Below are positions 11,601-24,200 of a stretch of 64,000 nt of DNA, piece by piece. Positions within the stretch are counted from its first letter, which is position 1, and every line of letters starts with the position of its first letter. Under the pieces are notes generated by a model. It was not told the origin of the DNA. It searched no databases and saw only the letters and a program-made list of their open reading frames with translations. Source of the stretch: Ascidia mentula (Eukaryota > Chordata > Ascidiacea > Phlebobranchia > Ascidiidae); the NCBI GenBank assembly GCA_947561715.1, contig OX387200.1, forward strand, positions 7,008,501 through 7,072,500. Direction: 5' to 3'. The position numbers and the translations under genes were made by a program.

Positions 11601-13451
11601 ATGTCTGAATAGCGTGAACATCGTGCGCGGCGTCTGTGTTTTACTTTGTGGTTATGTATCACAGCACTCCTCCACAATGAACACCCATTGCTTAAATTCC
11701 TTGATTTTACGTTTTTCCCCTCTCTTGTAAACGTTTTTGCATGTTTATCACAGATTGGAAAATTTGTCGCTTCCGAAATTAACGAGGACGCGATCAGACT
11801 GGTTCAAAATCGTCACTCTGAGGTCATTCATGTCGGTGACATAACCAAACTCACCGATGATGACGTCAGACGATTGGGACCCTTTGATCTAGTGATGGGC
11901 GGAAGTCCGTGTAACGATCTGTCTGGTGCCAATCCTCGTCGCAGGGGGCTAGTAGGTAATGTTGCCTGAAATGAAACCGGTTGTTTTTTATCCGTTGTAT
12001 TTGTTTGGTTAATGGGAAAAACTCCTGCACAAAACATGCTTTATACTGACAAAACGGTCAATAGAAGGGTTTCATTAATGATAAATAGTAGCAACTTTGC
12101 TGTTAGAATCCATCAGGTCCATTTTTAGGTAAAGTAAGATTTATTTGTTCAGATCCCGAAGGTAGTGGATGTCTTTTCTTCGACTTCCATCGAATTCTTC
12201 GCGCGGTTCAACCTCAACCCCCGCCCGCCGGATGTAAATGTGACGTCACAAAGGAAAGCACGCGTCCATTCTTCTGGCTTTTCGAGAACGTGATGTCTAT
12301 GAAGCTGATAGAGCGTCATCGCATATCGAGATTTCTGCAATGCGACCCGATCACTGCCAACGCCCGTTACGTTAGCGCCGCCGCGCGACCAAGATTATTC
12401 TGGGGAAACATTCCTGGGATGCGCCAGTGAGTCATCTTTTGTCGCTTGCTTTGTTTTTCATTTTCTCTGAGAATGTTACAACTAGTTTAGGCGACTGACA
12501 TTAAACAGCACGTATTTGTTTAATATCAAGCATTTGCTTATATGTCAGAACTACATTGAAATTTCGTATATGTCAGTGACGATTGCGATGTCAATTGTAG
12601 CAAGTACGTTTTTGCCATAAAAGCCCATTTAACGTTACTTTATTGCAATTTACCTTCCCTTATAAATCCACACCTCACTGGCCTACTGCACTGGTACTCA
12701 ACCGTTTTGCAGTTGAAGTATTTTACGTACTTCTCTTACAGACTTCGGCTTGATCCGTCGCCCGGGGATCGTCTCACGGTCCAGGACTGCCTTGAGCCAG
12801 GACGTGTTGCCGTCGTGGATAAATTAAACACGATCACCACCAATCCGTCGTGTTTGTATGCGGGAAATAACCGCCAGCCGGCTGTGAAACATGCTGGCAA
12901 GGACGACACCTTGTGGTCGACTGAGGTTGAAAGGTAAGAAGGGGTTTGAATGTTTTGTTGGCGGGCAAACTGTACGACTGATTTAGCCCCGATGTAACAT
13001 CACAACAAACAAAGGCGTTTTTGAAGAAAACTTTCTGCATATGACATGTATTTAAAAATGAGGTCTTGGTTTTGAAACGAAGTTTAAAACGCGCATTGAC
13101 ATGCTTTAGTCACGGCAAATTAGGATTGTGTTAGTTAATATCAGATTGCTTGTTTGACTTGTTTCTACATTAGAGCTTGTGCATGCACTTCGTATGTAAA
13201 CGATTTAACTCTGGACACGCTTTAAGGCATGCTCAGATCGTACAAGTGTTACAACTTAATAAACTCCGCTGATTCGGTCATTAGTAAAAATGTCTGTAAC
13301 CGATTTCAGAATTTTTGGTGTCCCCGAGCACTACACTGACGTCAACAATTTGGGCCCTAAGGAACGTCTGGCACTTCTCGGTCGCTCATGGTCGGTTCCG
13401 GTCATCCGACAAATCCTGGCCCCTCTCAAGGAGTATTTTAAACGTAAATAA
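8676..13451 (+). CDS. DNMT3: DNMT3-type DNA (cytosine-5) methyltransferase, ADD plus catalytic domain (13 exons)
   Basis: This is a nuclear de novo type cytosine-5 DNA methyltransferase. Exons: 8676-8723, 8958-9362, 9530-9625, 9690-9785, 9897-10023, 10104-10222, 10393-10469, 10798-10984, 11184-11300, 11754-11955, 12153-12426, 12742-12933, 13310-13451. Phases join throughout to give 693 aa. Residues 1 to about 257 are Ser/Lys-rich with a basic run near 125-150 and no PWWP domain. The ADD domain spans about 258-385 ([30 protein letters not shown]). The catalytic domain spans about 386-693: motif [12 protein letters not shown], motif [11 protein letters not shown] with the catalytic Cys, motif VI WLFENV, motif [16 protein letters not shown], and the C-terminal [20 protein letters not shown], all typical of DNMT3A/B. 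The catalytic set is intact, so activity is likely. The ATG is the first after an in-frame TAA (8613-8615). Confidence 0.93.
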
Positions 13452-15295
13452 CTGCAGCCGCACGTCGAGTAGTAAGATGTTTCGGAACTAAGTGTTCTTG
13501 TTTACGATTTTAAATCTGTGTATTTGGTGACGCACGTTTGTTGATATGCATCCAAACTTTTAAGGTGTATTGTACAGTCGCTTTCGTGACTAAGAATGAC
13601 GACATCTTATGTCCGCTTTGTGAAATTAGGCGCATTTTATGTTGGTCTTCAAGACACCATTTTACCTCGGCCACAATACTTTCATACGTAGGCCGCCGTG
13701 AAAGTGGCTGCGTTTTTTTTTGTCACCAAAAATCAACTGTGCCTTTTTTATTTTGTCGTTACGCACCCAGTGCAGATATTTTAATGATGTTCTAGTGAAT
13801 TACGACCATAGCTACCTCACCTAAATTGCGCTTCGCTTCGTTGTGCGCTTGTTGAAGTCTCCAATGATTTGACTAATTGTTATGTACGTACACGAGCAAT
13901 ATGTCCTTGTTGTGGAGCGAAAAAAAATCAATGTAAATTCTTTTAATCGCTGTTTACATTTGGCAGATATTCGTTACTTTTGCTGATGATTAAGTGCCTC
14001 TGTTTGGTTTGCTCTGGTCAATCTGTGCCTTGTTACAATCACATTTTCGTGCCTCAACTCTTTTATCAAATCTGAATTAGCTTTCTTCTAGCTCTTTGTA
14101 ACTTAGGTTGCAAATCTACCTCATCAGAGGCATTGTTTTTTAGTATTTTAGGTATATTGTACAGCTTATAATATCGGTTTGTGAATTACACACAATAAAC
14201 TCTTGTATTAGTGCGAAAACTATGGACAAGAACACGACATAGTGAAGATGCAGACGATCTGAAGCAAATTAAGAGAGTGTCGATGCTGTTATTTCCGTGT
14301 TGCTTTTCAGCCACAGTACTTCATTTGCATAGACCGTTACATGTAATTAAAATACGAATCAGATTTTCTATTATTCCTCTACCGACTGCATATAGGAGTT
14401 TTTAACTGGATACATATTTAGGCCACATTACTATTGAATGTTTAACAGCAGCTATACAATGGAATAGGTTTGCAGCCTATCACGAAATGTTGAAATGAGC
14501 AGCGATGTACTTTCAATTGTATAGCATGAGGCATATTTTGTAACAGCGCGTCCAATGAAATATCGACAAGCTTCAGGTAAAATAAGTAGTAAGACACTAG
14601 TGGCGTTTGTGTTTGACCTCAGATTGGAATCCGCGAGTAGACAGTTAGATCAAACTCCTTTAAAAATTAAACTATTATCAATATGCGAAAAATGGGTACG
14701 CAGCCTCATTGTCCAGGTTGAAAATACATTACACCAACATAGAAAAAAATCTTTAGCTTGCGGTTTGTGCGGATCCCAACCTGGGTTGAATCTACGTAAG
14801 AATACAACACGGATTGAACATACACAGGAGGAACAAACTACAGCTACAGTGTCATGAAGAATGCGTTATAAAATCTATTTGTCGCCAAACACAGTGTAAA
14901 CTAACTTGTGATACGCCAACATACTCACGAAAGATAAAAGTACAATTGTTATAAATGGATCTCGAAAATAAATGGATTTTTGCTTTTATACTATAAAGAC
15001 CGGAATCTTTTGTGCTTCACATTAGTTGTTTGGGTTTCTGTGTGGTGCTCGTTGTCCTCAATAGGACGTGGCCAACAATTCAGCCATCGTGAACTCCACG
15101 AATAGAAAAAAACATGCAGATTTGCCTTGGAATGACTTGAATCACCATTACCCGCGCAACTCCAGTTGTCGCATTCAACAATCAATCTATTGACATTGTG
15201 ATTAACTTTTTTCTAATGTGCGGTGCAGTTTGGTTAACAGGTAGTGGAACATTTCTACGGCGCTCGACGCAATTGATGATTTGTGGAGCAATATA
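13452..15295. other. DNMT3 3'UTR and convergent DNMT3-CNTLN intergenic region
   Basis: The DNMT3 3'UTR runs to just past the AATAAA at 14194-14199. The rest lies between two convergent genes and should include the centlein 3'UTR on the minus strand. No convincing minus-strand AATAAA was seen; a weak TATAAA variant sits at 14985-14990 (minus). Short open frames here, such as 14555-14857 (+), have no recognisable content. Confidence 0.5.
14194..14199 (+). promoter_or_regulatory. Polyadenylation signal AATAAA of DNMT3
   Basis: Canonical hexamer about 740 bp after the DNMT3 stop; the only good candidate before the convergent gene. Confidence 0.55.
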
Positions 15296-18200
15296 TTAAG
15301 TCTTTCTCATCAATTTCTGTTCAAGTTGTTCGGTTTGAAACCTCCATTTATCTTCGGTAAGTTTAACGGCGTCCTGGACTTTATCCCACAGTAGTCGACT
15401 GAGGGATTTGGCGAAGGGCGGCTGAATGTGACAGAAAGTTGGTTAAATCTGTATGCTTGTACCTTCTTTTGTACAAAGGTCATTAAAATAGGTAAAACAA
15501 ATTTTCCTTATAAATTTAATGCAACGAATCGGGAAAATTTGCTCCAAACTTTTACTAACATTTTGAAGAGGTCAAAGGCGATCGATTGCAGAATCTGACA
15601 AATTGACTTTTTATTGTTAATGGACAGAACGTTAATGAGAAAATCGCGCATCACTGCACATAACCGACCTGACTTGTTAAGAAAACTGTCGAATTATTTA
15701 TAAAGTCGCTTTCCATAAACAACATTTGTTCATACAGATAAGGCACAAATAGAACTGAAAACAACTTACATTTTCCGTAGCAATCTTGTCCACGTTTGCG
15801 CGCCACGTCTGGTCCGACTTGGTCGTGAGAACCCTTTCCTCCTCCCAAGCGGCGCCCGAGTCGCCCAAACGGCGCCGCACGGAGTCCACCGGAGCCATGA
15901 GGTCCTCAAAGTCCGAACGCGAGATATTGAGAATGTTGCATGCCACTGTTTGGGCCTTACTCAAAGACGACGGCTTCGTGTCCACGTCACTGTAACGTAA
16001 CACGTTTGTGACGTCATTGTTTGTTTTGGTTTATGGGTATTTGTGTGGGGAAAGTACCTGGTGGGGTCGACAAGGGCTTGTTTCTCGCGGTGCAGGTTTT
16101 CGCGTTGTCGTTGAACGAGGTCTATCAGGTTGTTTGTGAGACTCTGAAAAACACATTCATGGAGACCTGAATTTAATTTCAAAGTTACATGATTCAGGAA
16201 CAACAAACGGATTTAATGATTTAAAAACACTGTTCTTGTGATTTTTCTCGCTTTTATTGGTCGTTTTTTCTTGTTTTTATCAAGGTTTTTGCGGATAACC
16301 ACTAATGTAAACAATGGAGATATCTTGTTCTTTCGCAGTCAATAACATTTAAGAGTCTTCCAACTTTGCAATTGCCACTCTAACAACATTCATCATAAGC
16401 ATACAATCACAGAACAGAAAACCATTTTAAACCTACCAATAAAAACTGCGCAATAATTACCTTCACGAACAAGGCGAACTCTCCAAGCTTTTCTTCGCAT
16501 CTTTCCAACTTGGCTTTGAGTTTGTCGAGAGCTTGTTCGCTTCGAGTTGCCAGAGTCTGTAGTTGTTGTTCGGCCGCTTGCTCTACCAACGAGGTGGCGC
16601 TCTCCGCCTCCAACTTCCCGGCTTGCAAAGCTGACATCTCTCCACACTGTGATTAATTGGAACGAATAAATACAAAGTTGTCGTATTTTGAGGGGTGTTT
16701 ATGTTCATAAGGCCGCTTTTCCCTAATGTAAGACTCGGTTTACGCAGCGACTCCCGTTTTTTATTATTGCGTGTGACATGTGTGGTAACTGGGCGTGTTC
16801 TGGTAACTGGGCGTTAAAACAAACTTATCACGGACACCTTACCCGATAAGCTGTATGGGTTTATCGGTGCCTACGTCAATTTATGTTTTATGTTTATGTG
16901 CGCCGTAACCTTGCGTGGAAATAAACATGATTCGACTTTTTGATTTGTACGAAAACAAGAAATGCATGATCAGTTCCACTGGCAAAGCGTTTTCAATTTT
17001 GACGTTTTGTCAGCGACCATCATCATTTATGTAGCCGAAATATCAAATTTAACAATGAAGATTTGCAGGAACAGTTCACGATACATAGCAACATGTGTGG
17101 CAACCCCGGTACCAACGTTTTGCCACATACCCGTTTATCGAGTTCTTCCCTCGATTTATTGTACATCGTCTCGTATCTAGCTTTCTCCTTCGTTGTAGCT
17201 TGCAGCTGCCTCCGCAGCGACTCCACGTGGCTCTTCTTGTGCTGAAGATCTTCTTCTGTGGCGCGAAGTCGTTCATTCAATTCCATCTGAACAACCAGGT
17301 AGTTGTCATGTAAAAAAGTCGATGCCAGAAATAGCTATACCGGAACTTAAATCTTTGTATCTCGATCCAAACCAATATTTTCCCGTACCAGTTCATTGGA
17401 AGTAATAAACATGAAAGCGATTGCTCAGTAATAATGGATTAAGCGGGCAAAGAAAGAGTGTGCCTGACACGTGCTTACTTACCGAAGGCTCGGAACACCA
17501 GAAAGAATTTTGTCACAAATCCTATATTCCCACAAAAAGGTGGAAAACAACACGATCAAGTAAGAATTTCAAACTTACCGCCCCCTGGCGGTCGTCTTTT
17601 GTTTTCTGGTCGTTCTCTCTCACTTTTACTCTCAGCTCGTCGATCAGCTGACGTTTAGCTCCTACGTCACGCTCCAGTCTAAGTAATGACGAATTGTTTG
17701 GCATTTAGTTCTGTGAAGAGCAAGTGCGTTTCATACCTGTTCACTTTTTCCTTGTCGGTAGAGATTTGTGCGTTTTTCGCCTCGATCTCTTTTTTGAGCT
17801 CCTTGATTTGGTCGTTAAGTCGCGTCACGTCACTGTTTGCCAGCTGCAAATAATTAAAAAAAAATCTTAATTTCAGCAAAGTCAACGTTGAGTATAAACA
17901 GAGGTTTTCTTATTTGTGCCGCTGTTGTCACCAGTCCTACTATGACAACCCCAAATTTCAAGTCACGGCAAAAACATTGTAAATGTAAAGTGTCAACCCA
18001 AGTTTCGCCTTTGATACGTTTTTTGTATTTGGTTAAAACTCCACAACTTCTATATATATTGTATGAGACTATAAGTGTTGCTAATGACGAGTTGAAATTT
18101 GTTGAAACCAACCGACCTTAAGTTTGCTTTCAGCATATTTGTAGTCGGCATCGGAATGTTTCTGCGGCTCCGGACGTGAATTTTTCGCCTCCTCGAGTTC

Positions 18201-21200
18201 ACGGAGAGTTTCCTCTCTTTCACGCTGAAGAATTTCCGCCTCTCGACTCATCCTCTGGATTTGCTGAAAAATCAAAACCCTTGTTGGAAGATTTCGAATT
18301 AACTTGAACGAGGAGGGTCAGCACAAATTGATTTGAGCTTTACTTTGTTTCGATACCTTGTCCACCAAAAAAACTTGTTTGATTGATATTTACAGAACTG
18401 TAAAACCGAATACTCCCTTAAATTTCGTAAATTTGATGAAAAGGAAAATGCCTCTGACGTTTTATAATGTAACTGGAATTTATCCATTACCTGTTTGGCG
18501 GTTTTAAGTTTGTTTTGACACGAAGTAACCTCTGACTGCAGATCTTCATTCTTTTCCTTCTCGTCATTCATCTAAAATCGAAACACAGCTTTATTTTAAT
18601 GGATTAAAAATTCCAAACTTGGCTTGGTTACACGCGTTTCATTTAGCATTAATATAACATGGACACTATTTAAGTATATATTTGGCATTGTTTTCAAGTA
18701 GATATGGTGAAAGCCAGCACTTCCCAAAGAAAAAAAATTATAAATATATGTAAATATTCATGTTTTCCTTACTCGTTTGAGAGCATTTTGTTTTGCAACC
18801 CTCAGCGATTGACACTGCGTTTGCAAGGAGGATAATCTGTGACGTAGAGTCGCCATCATTCCCTGACCGTGGCGTGCTACCGGTCGCTTACTCGTTGTTT
18901 TCACTCCCTTTCGCCCACCTGTTGAAACCATACGGTTATTCTTGTTCACAGCTCGTCACCAAATGCTCCACAAAGTCATGGTTGCCATGGATACTTAAAT
19001 TTTAAAAAACGAGCTTTGTATGTAAGTACAGTTTAAGTGAAGCAAATATACTGATGTGGTATTGGCCGGGTACAGTTTTGAAAACTTCGTGCAGAACGGA
19101 GCAGATTATTTTCATGCTACATGTTTCTTAAAAGCAACTTCACATCGATAGTTTAACGAACTGCCGAATCGGAGTTATTAATATTTAGTAAATATAAACA
19201 CAAACCTGTTGGCAGAGATTCGTCCACCAGAGTATCATCCTCGTCCGCATCTTCATCTGTGACAAAAACTCGTCTTGTCAAACATGATACGACAGTGGTA
19301 CAGAAAAACCCGAAGCCACATTTCTACATGCGGTTTTTAAACGCACTTTTTTACTGTTTTACGACTACCTAACATTTGCTGCGATATGATTTATGCATTA
19401 TGAAAGGATATTTTTCGGCACAAACACACCCATAGACTGTATTTGGCACATTTTCGTCTCTGTTTTACCGAAATGAGAGAGGGATATTATATAAACTTTG
19501 TAAGTTTAAATACTACATAATGTTATAATGAGAAAAATTACCTCTCACACGGCCCTTGTTTCTCCTAGATGCTCTAACGATGCTCTGCCCCAAACTACTT
19601 GCATCCGATCTTCCGATATCCTCCTCCTCCAGGGCTGTAGTGTCCTCACTCATGGTTGTCGTGGAAACGGGATCGAGGTCCTCCGCGTTAAAATCGTCAC
19701 CAAATGCTGCTCTCATATCAGTGATGGATTTGTTGAGAAATTTCTGGTGCTGAGGTGATGCAAGATGTTAAGTCAAAAGATGGAACTTGCAATATAACAT
19801 AACACTGTTTCAAGCGTATATTTAGCATTGTTTTCTAAGATTTTGTTAAGCAGGTATGGCAAGGTGAAAGTCAGTTTGTTTCTAAGTCAACGGATGGTTG
19901 CAATAAATACCGTTTTAACGCATTTAAAGACAGAAATATGAAGAATGGACAATTAGTTTCGATAAATGGGTCCCGACCGCTCGCAGAAATCGTGCGAAAT
20001 ACACATAACACATAATGACGACTTGGTATGGAAAGTTCCTTCTGTGTTTTTTAAACCATTCAAAACACCCGGTTTACATTCCTGTGTTCCAACAAGATCG
20101 TGTTGCACGGGAAGACGTTATTTTGTCAAAGCTTTTTGAACTTTTACCGAAAATGGAATCCGGTGGGCCCTTTGTGTAAATTATACAAACGAACTAAGTC
20201 AGGTACCTTCTTTGTAACTTCGGTCTTAGAACGTTGACCCGACTTGCCGTCGATGTGACGTAACTCGCCGTGGAGTTCGGACAGTTCGCGTTTTAGCTCG
20301 GTGACGTCACTCCGTAGCTCGCTATTCTCCGACCTGGATATTTCCAACCATAGTGTTTGTATTTTATTTTATCAATCCCTACTTTGTGAAAACGTGTATT
20401 AAGTTCACAATCACATTTCACAAATGTTTAAAACTATACACAAATTCATTACATCCTGAAAAAGACACTATTTTTTAACGCCTTCAAACGTCCATCAACT
20501 TCATTTTTAACGCTAACCTCAGCGAATTGTTCTCCGACCTCACTCCGGCGTTTTCGGTTCTCAGACCTTGTATTTCGGCTCTCATGGCTGAACCTTCTCT
20601 GTTCAGTTGCCCGCGCTCGCCATCTGCCGACTGAAGTTTTATGCGCAAATCCGAATTCTCTTGCCGCATGGCGGTGCCCGAGTGTCGCACTTCCGTGAGT
20701 TCCCGCTTGAGGGTTTTAATTTCCCCCTTCAACCCTCTGTACAACGTGTGATTTTACTCCTTGTCATGAGTTATATGTAAAATGGTTTTTCGATGTTTTT
20801 ACACAAGCTGAAAGAATGGCACTTTCACTACCCCTACCGAAAAGGCAAAAAATTAACAGTCTATTCTATTTCAAGATAAAAACAATAATATGAACACAAA
20901 CTAAACTTAAACATTTCTTCGTTCTTACCTGTTATCGTCATGCAGGCGCTCTCTGTCCTTCTTGAGCAACCTGTTGTCCTCTGCAGCATTTTCCAATCTT
21001 CGTTCGAGATTTTTCACAGCGCGACGAGTGGGTTTGGGTGAGGGAGACCTCGTTTTTTTCGGTGTGCTGCTTCTGCGCTCTGCACAGGAAAATTTGATTT
21101 TAGCAGGGCAGAGGTGCTATTTTCGATATAGGTGGCCGAGGGACGGTTGCTGTATTAAAAGACAAAATGTCGAAATAAACATTGGAATAATTGGCCAACA

Positions 21201-24200
21201 ACCACAGATTCAACCTTCCCAAGACCATCAATCTACCTCGATAGCAGGATATAAAAAATAACACAGTGACATAATAAAGTGCGACATTTCATGAAACGCC
21301 ATTACATGTCCGCAGATTTGTAACATATACAAGAATTCAAGAAAAATCTAAGTTGCTGGTGTCCGAAACGCTACGAAGCGAAAATTTTGAGAATTAACAT
21401 TATAAAACCGGAGCAGGAAAGTTGCGTTCTTACCTTCGGCCCTTGCTGAATGTCTGAGCTTTGCCATCAACTCTTGTTTCTCATTCTTGAGACATAAGTT
21501 CAGATCTTGTATGGTGGCTCGATCCATCGTCACTTGCACCCGGAGGTTGTCAAGTTCTTCCTCCAAACTTATCCTGGAGGAGTGGGAACATATGTTAAGG
21601 TGGGACACTGTGAGATTCCATGAGAAATGGTGATATTAAGGGATTAGAAATTGGAAGTGACGACGGAAACTGGTTTGCATGGATGAAAAATGAGTCACCA
21701 AAGTTTCATAACTCTTAGGTTTATGTCAAGTACATTTTTACTTCAAGAAATGCAAGCCTACGCATTTGAACTGAATATTCAGCTTTACGTTCAACGCACA
21801 CCGATTTGTTAAAAACATTACGTTAAACACACAAAATAGTGACGCACTTTTCCTGTGCGAGCAAATTGTTTTCCTGTTTATAAAAAGCCAGGTCGTTCCA
21901 CACAGTGTCGGAATTTTCTTGTCTCAAATCGCGACGATCCGAGGATTTGTGAGGACGATTCTTTCTCTTCCGAGGCGATCCGTCGTTACCTCCTTTCAAC
22001 GATCTGTGAAGATAAGTTGGTGAAACAAAAGGTTTTGGGCGATTTGAATCAAAATTTCTTGGGTGCTAAAAACTTAATTTTTTGTTTTCATGTGATGGGT
22101 ATAATTACGTTAACAGACTAAAGGGTTGTATAAAAATCTTGGAAGCAATTTATTCGTTGTTGTGGTGCATAGATTCATCAGAATTAGAATTTCGTTTGTA
22201 AGAGTTGCTATACTTGGATTCTGAATTATTTGTCACAGTGGATAATGTCAAATCGAAGCATTACTTGTATGCGCTTTGCAGGGATTTGAGTCGTTCCAAT
22301 CTCCGGTTATGGGCTTGTTGGATTTCGTGAACCTCGTCCCGCTGCAAGAAAAGAAAAATTAACACCCCCCCAATAAAATTGGATCTCCGCGTTTTGGCTG
22401 TAGGTATTGTTTATAATTTAGGTATTTTTAGTGTTTTGTGCGTTGTTGTGTGGCCAATCCTACCTTTAATTCGAGAAGTCGCTTCGTTTCATCCAACCTG
22501 ATTTCAGTGGCTTTCAGCTTTTTCTGCATATTGCTGATTTCCTTGGTGTGACGACGAGGTGAATAAGATCGAGATCTCGGTACCTGGAAACAACATCACA
22601 GTTGGATGAAAATACATGAAAGGAGAATGTTATGGAATGATGGAAAGTTTAACTAACATTTTGCTGCACTCCTCTTTCGATGATTGGAGAAAAAGTCTGT
22701 TCAGCCTCATAAGGTGAATTCGACCGCCTGAAATTGGTCAACAATAATATTTTTTTTGCTTGAAATCCACACACATTTTCAAATAAACATGTTTATAATT
22801 TAGTATGCACAACGCATAAATTGAAACAGGGCAAATGTATCGAAAACTTGAAAAAATCATACAGTGCACCGCTTAACTTAGTTTTGAATTTGAGTGGACA
22901 GTTAAATAGGGTGCTGGTAATAAGACAACAATTACCTGTAAGCAGTATTTCTCAATTTGCTTCGAAGTTCTTCAATCTCCTTTTGTTGCATATCCATGTG
23001 GTCTTGCAAGTCGCCGTAGTCGCATTTCTGCAACCAAGCACACGTTATAGTGCCAACTAATACGACAAAACTGCTATACTTTTAGTAAGCTACAGCCACT
23101 GTCGACCAAATAGGTCTAACCAGTGCAACTTTGGTAACTATACGACGATCCTGCTAGCTAAACATCCACTTTGTGGTGACTACACTTTCACCGTCAACCG
23201 TTGGGTACCAAGCTATGGGTGCAACACGTTGGCGAAAATCAGACTCATTAGGTCGTAATAGTGGCCATGTCTGCAGTTCACTAAAAACACAATTAGAACT
23301 TTATTGCCGTTACTTATAGGCGCAGAAATTTACGCTTTAAAGAGAGGCTGGAGTAAAAATGTAGACACGTTGGGAAGAACTAACCCTGTCCCTTCTTGAA
23401 ACCATTTCAATAGATTTTTTGAGTTCTGCCTCAGTGGCGTGAATGACGTTGTCTTGGGTTTGGACGCGGTGTTTCAGATCTGCGTGTTCTGCTTTCAGGT
23501 TAGCGTGGGATTCCTTCAAATGAGTGTACTCCCTGCAAATGAAAACCCATGACTACAATATCTTTTAGATCAGGTCTTTCCTAAACTGCATGTGAAACTC
23601 ATTGGAGTTGCCAAATGTCATTTTTGGATTGTTAAACAAAAGTACCACGTATATTCGTATATTATTAACGAATATTCTTTTATCATTAACATGGTAGTCT
23701 ACCTACTTATTGGTCGCATATAAATTTTCCTATTAAAATGGTGGGTATCATTAGTGCAGCTAGACACTGGAAAAGGCATTACGTTTGTATCCCGTCAATG
23801 AAAAGTTATCTTATTGAAAAATCATAGACTAAAAGAATGACCTGGAGATTTCTTCATACATAGATTGAAGGGAGCTTGTCCCATTCTTGTGGGCTTCTTG
23901 CTGTTCCTTCAAAACCTTTTGTGTACTGTTATGTAGCTCTTGAAGCTGCAGTTTAAATGAAAGTATGTAAGGTAAAAATTTCAAATATAAATAAATATAA
24001 ATATAATGATGAAAGGCATTAAAATAATGTCTAATTGCTATTGACATAATTTTTCTTGTCAAAAGAAGCAGAGAACAACAAAAACCTGAAGGATGAGCTG
24101 TTTCTGTTGGTGACAATGATTTTTCAGTTGTTCATAGGAGTCTTTAGATTCCTTCAGTTTCCCTTCTTGTTTCTTGCAATTATCTTTCAGCTGCTTTATC

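Noticed and set aside
12683-12705. hAT terminus-like CACTGGTACTCAACC in DNMT3 intron 11
   Set aside because: No matching inverted end within the intron, so no element can be defined.
14555-14857. 100-codon open frame between DNMT3 and centlein
   Set aside because: No family resemblance, no splice context, and it lies in a 3'UTR/intergenic area.
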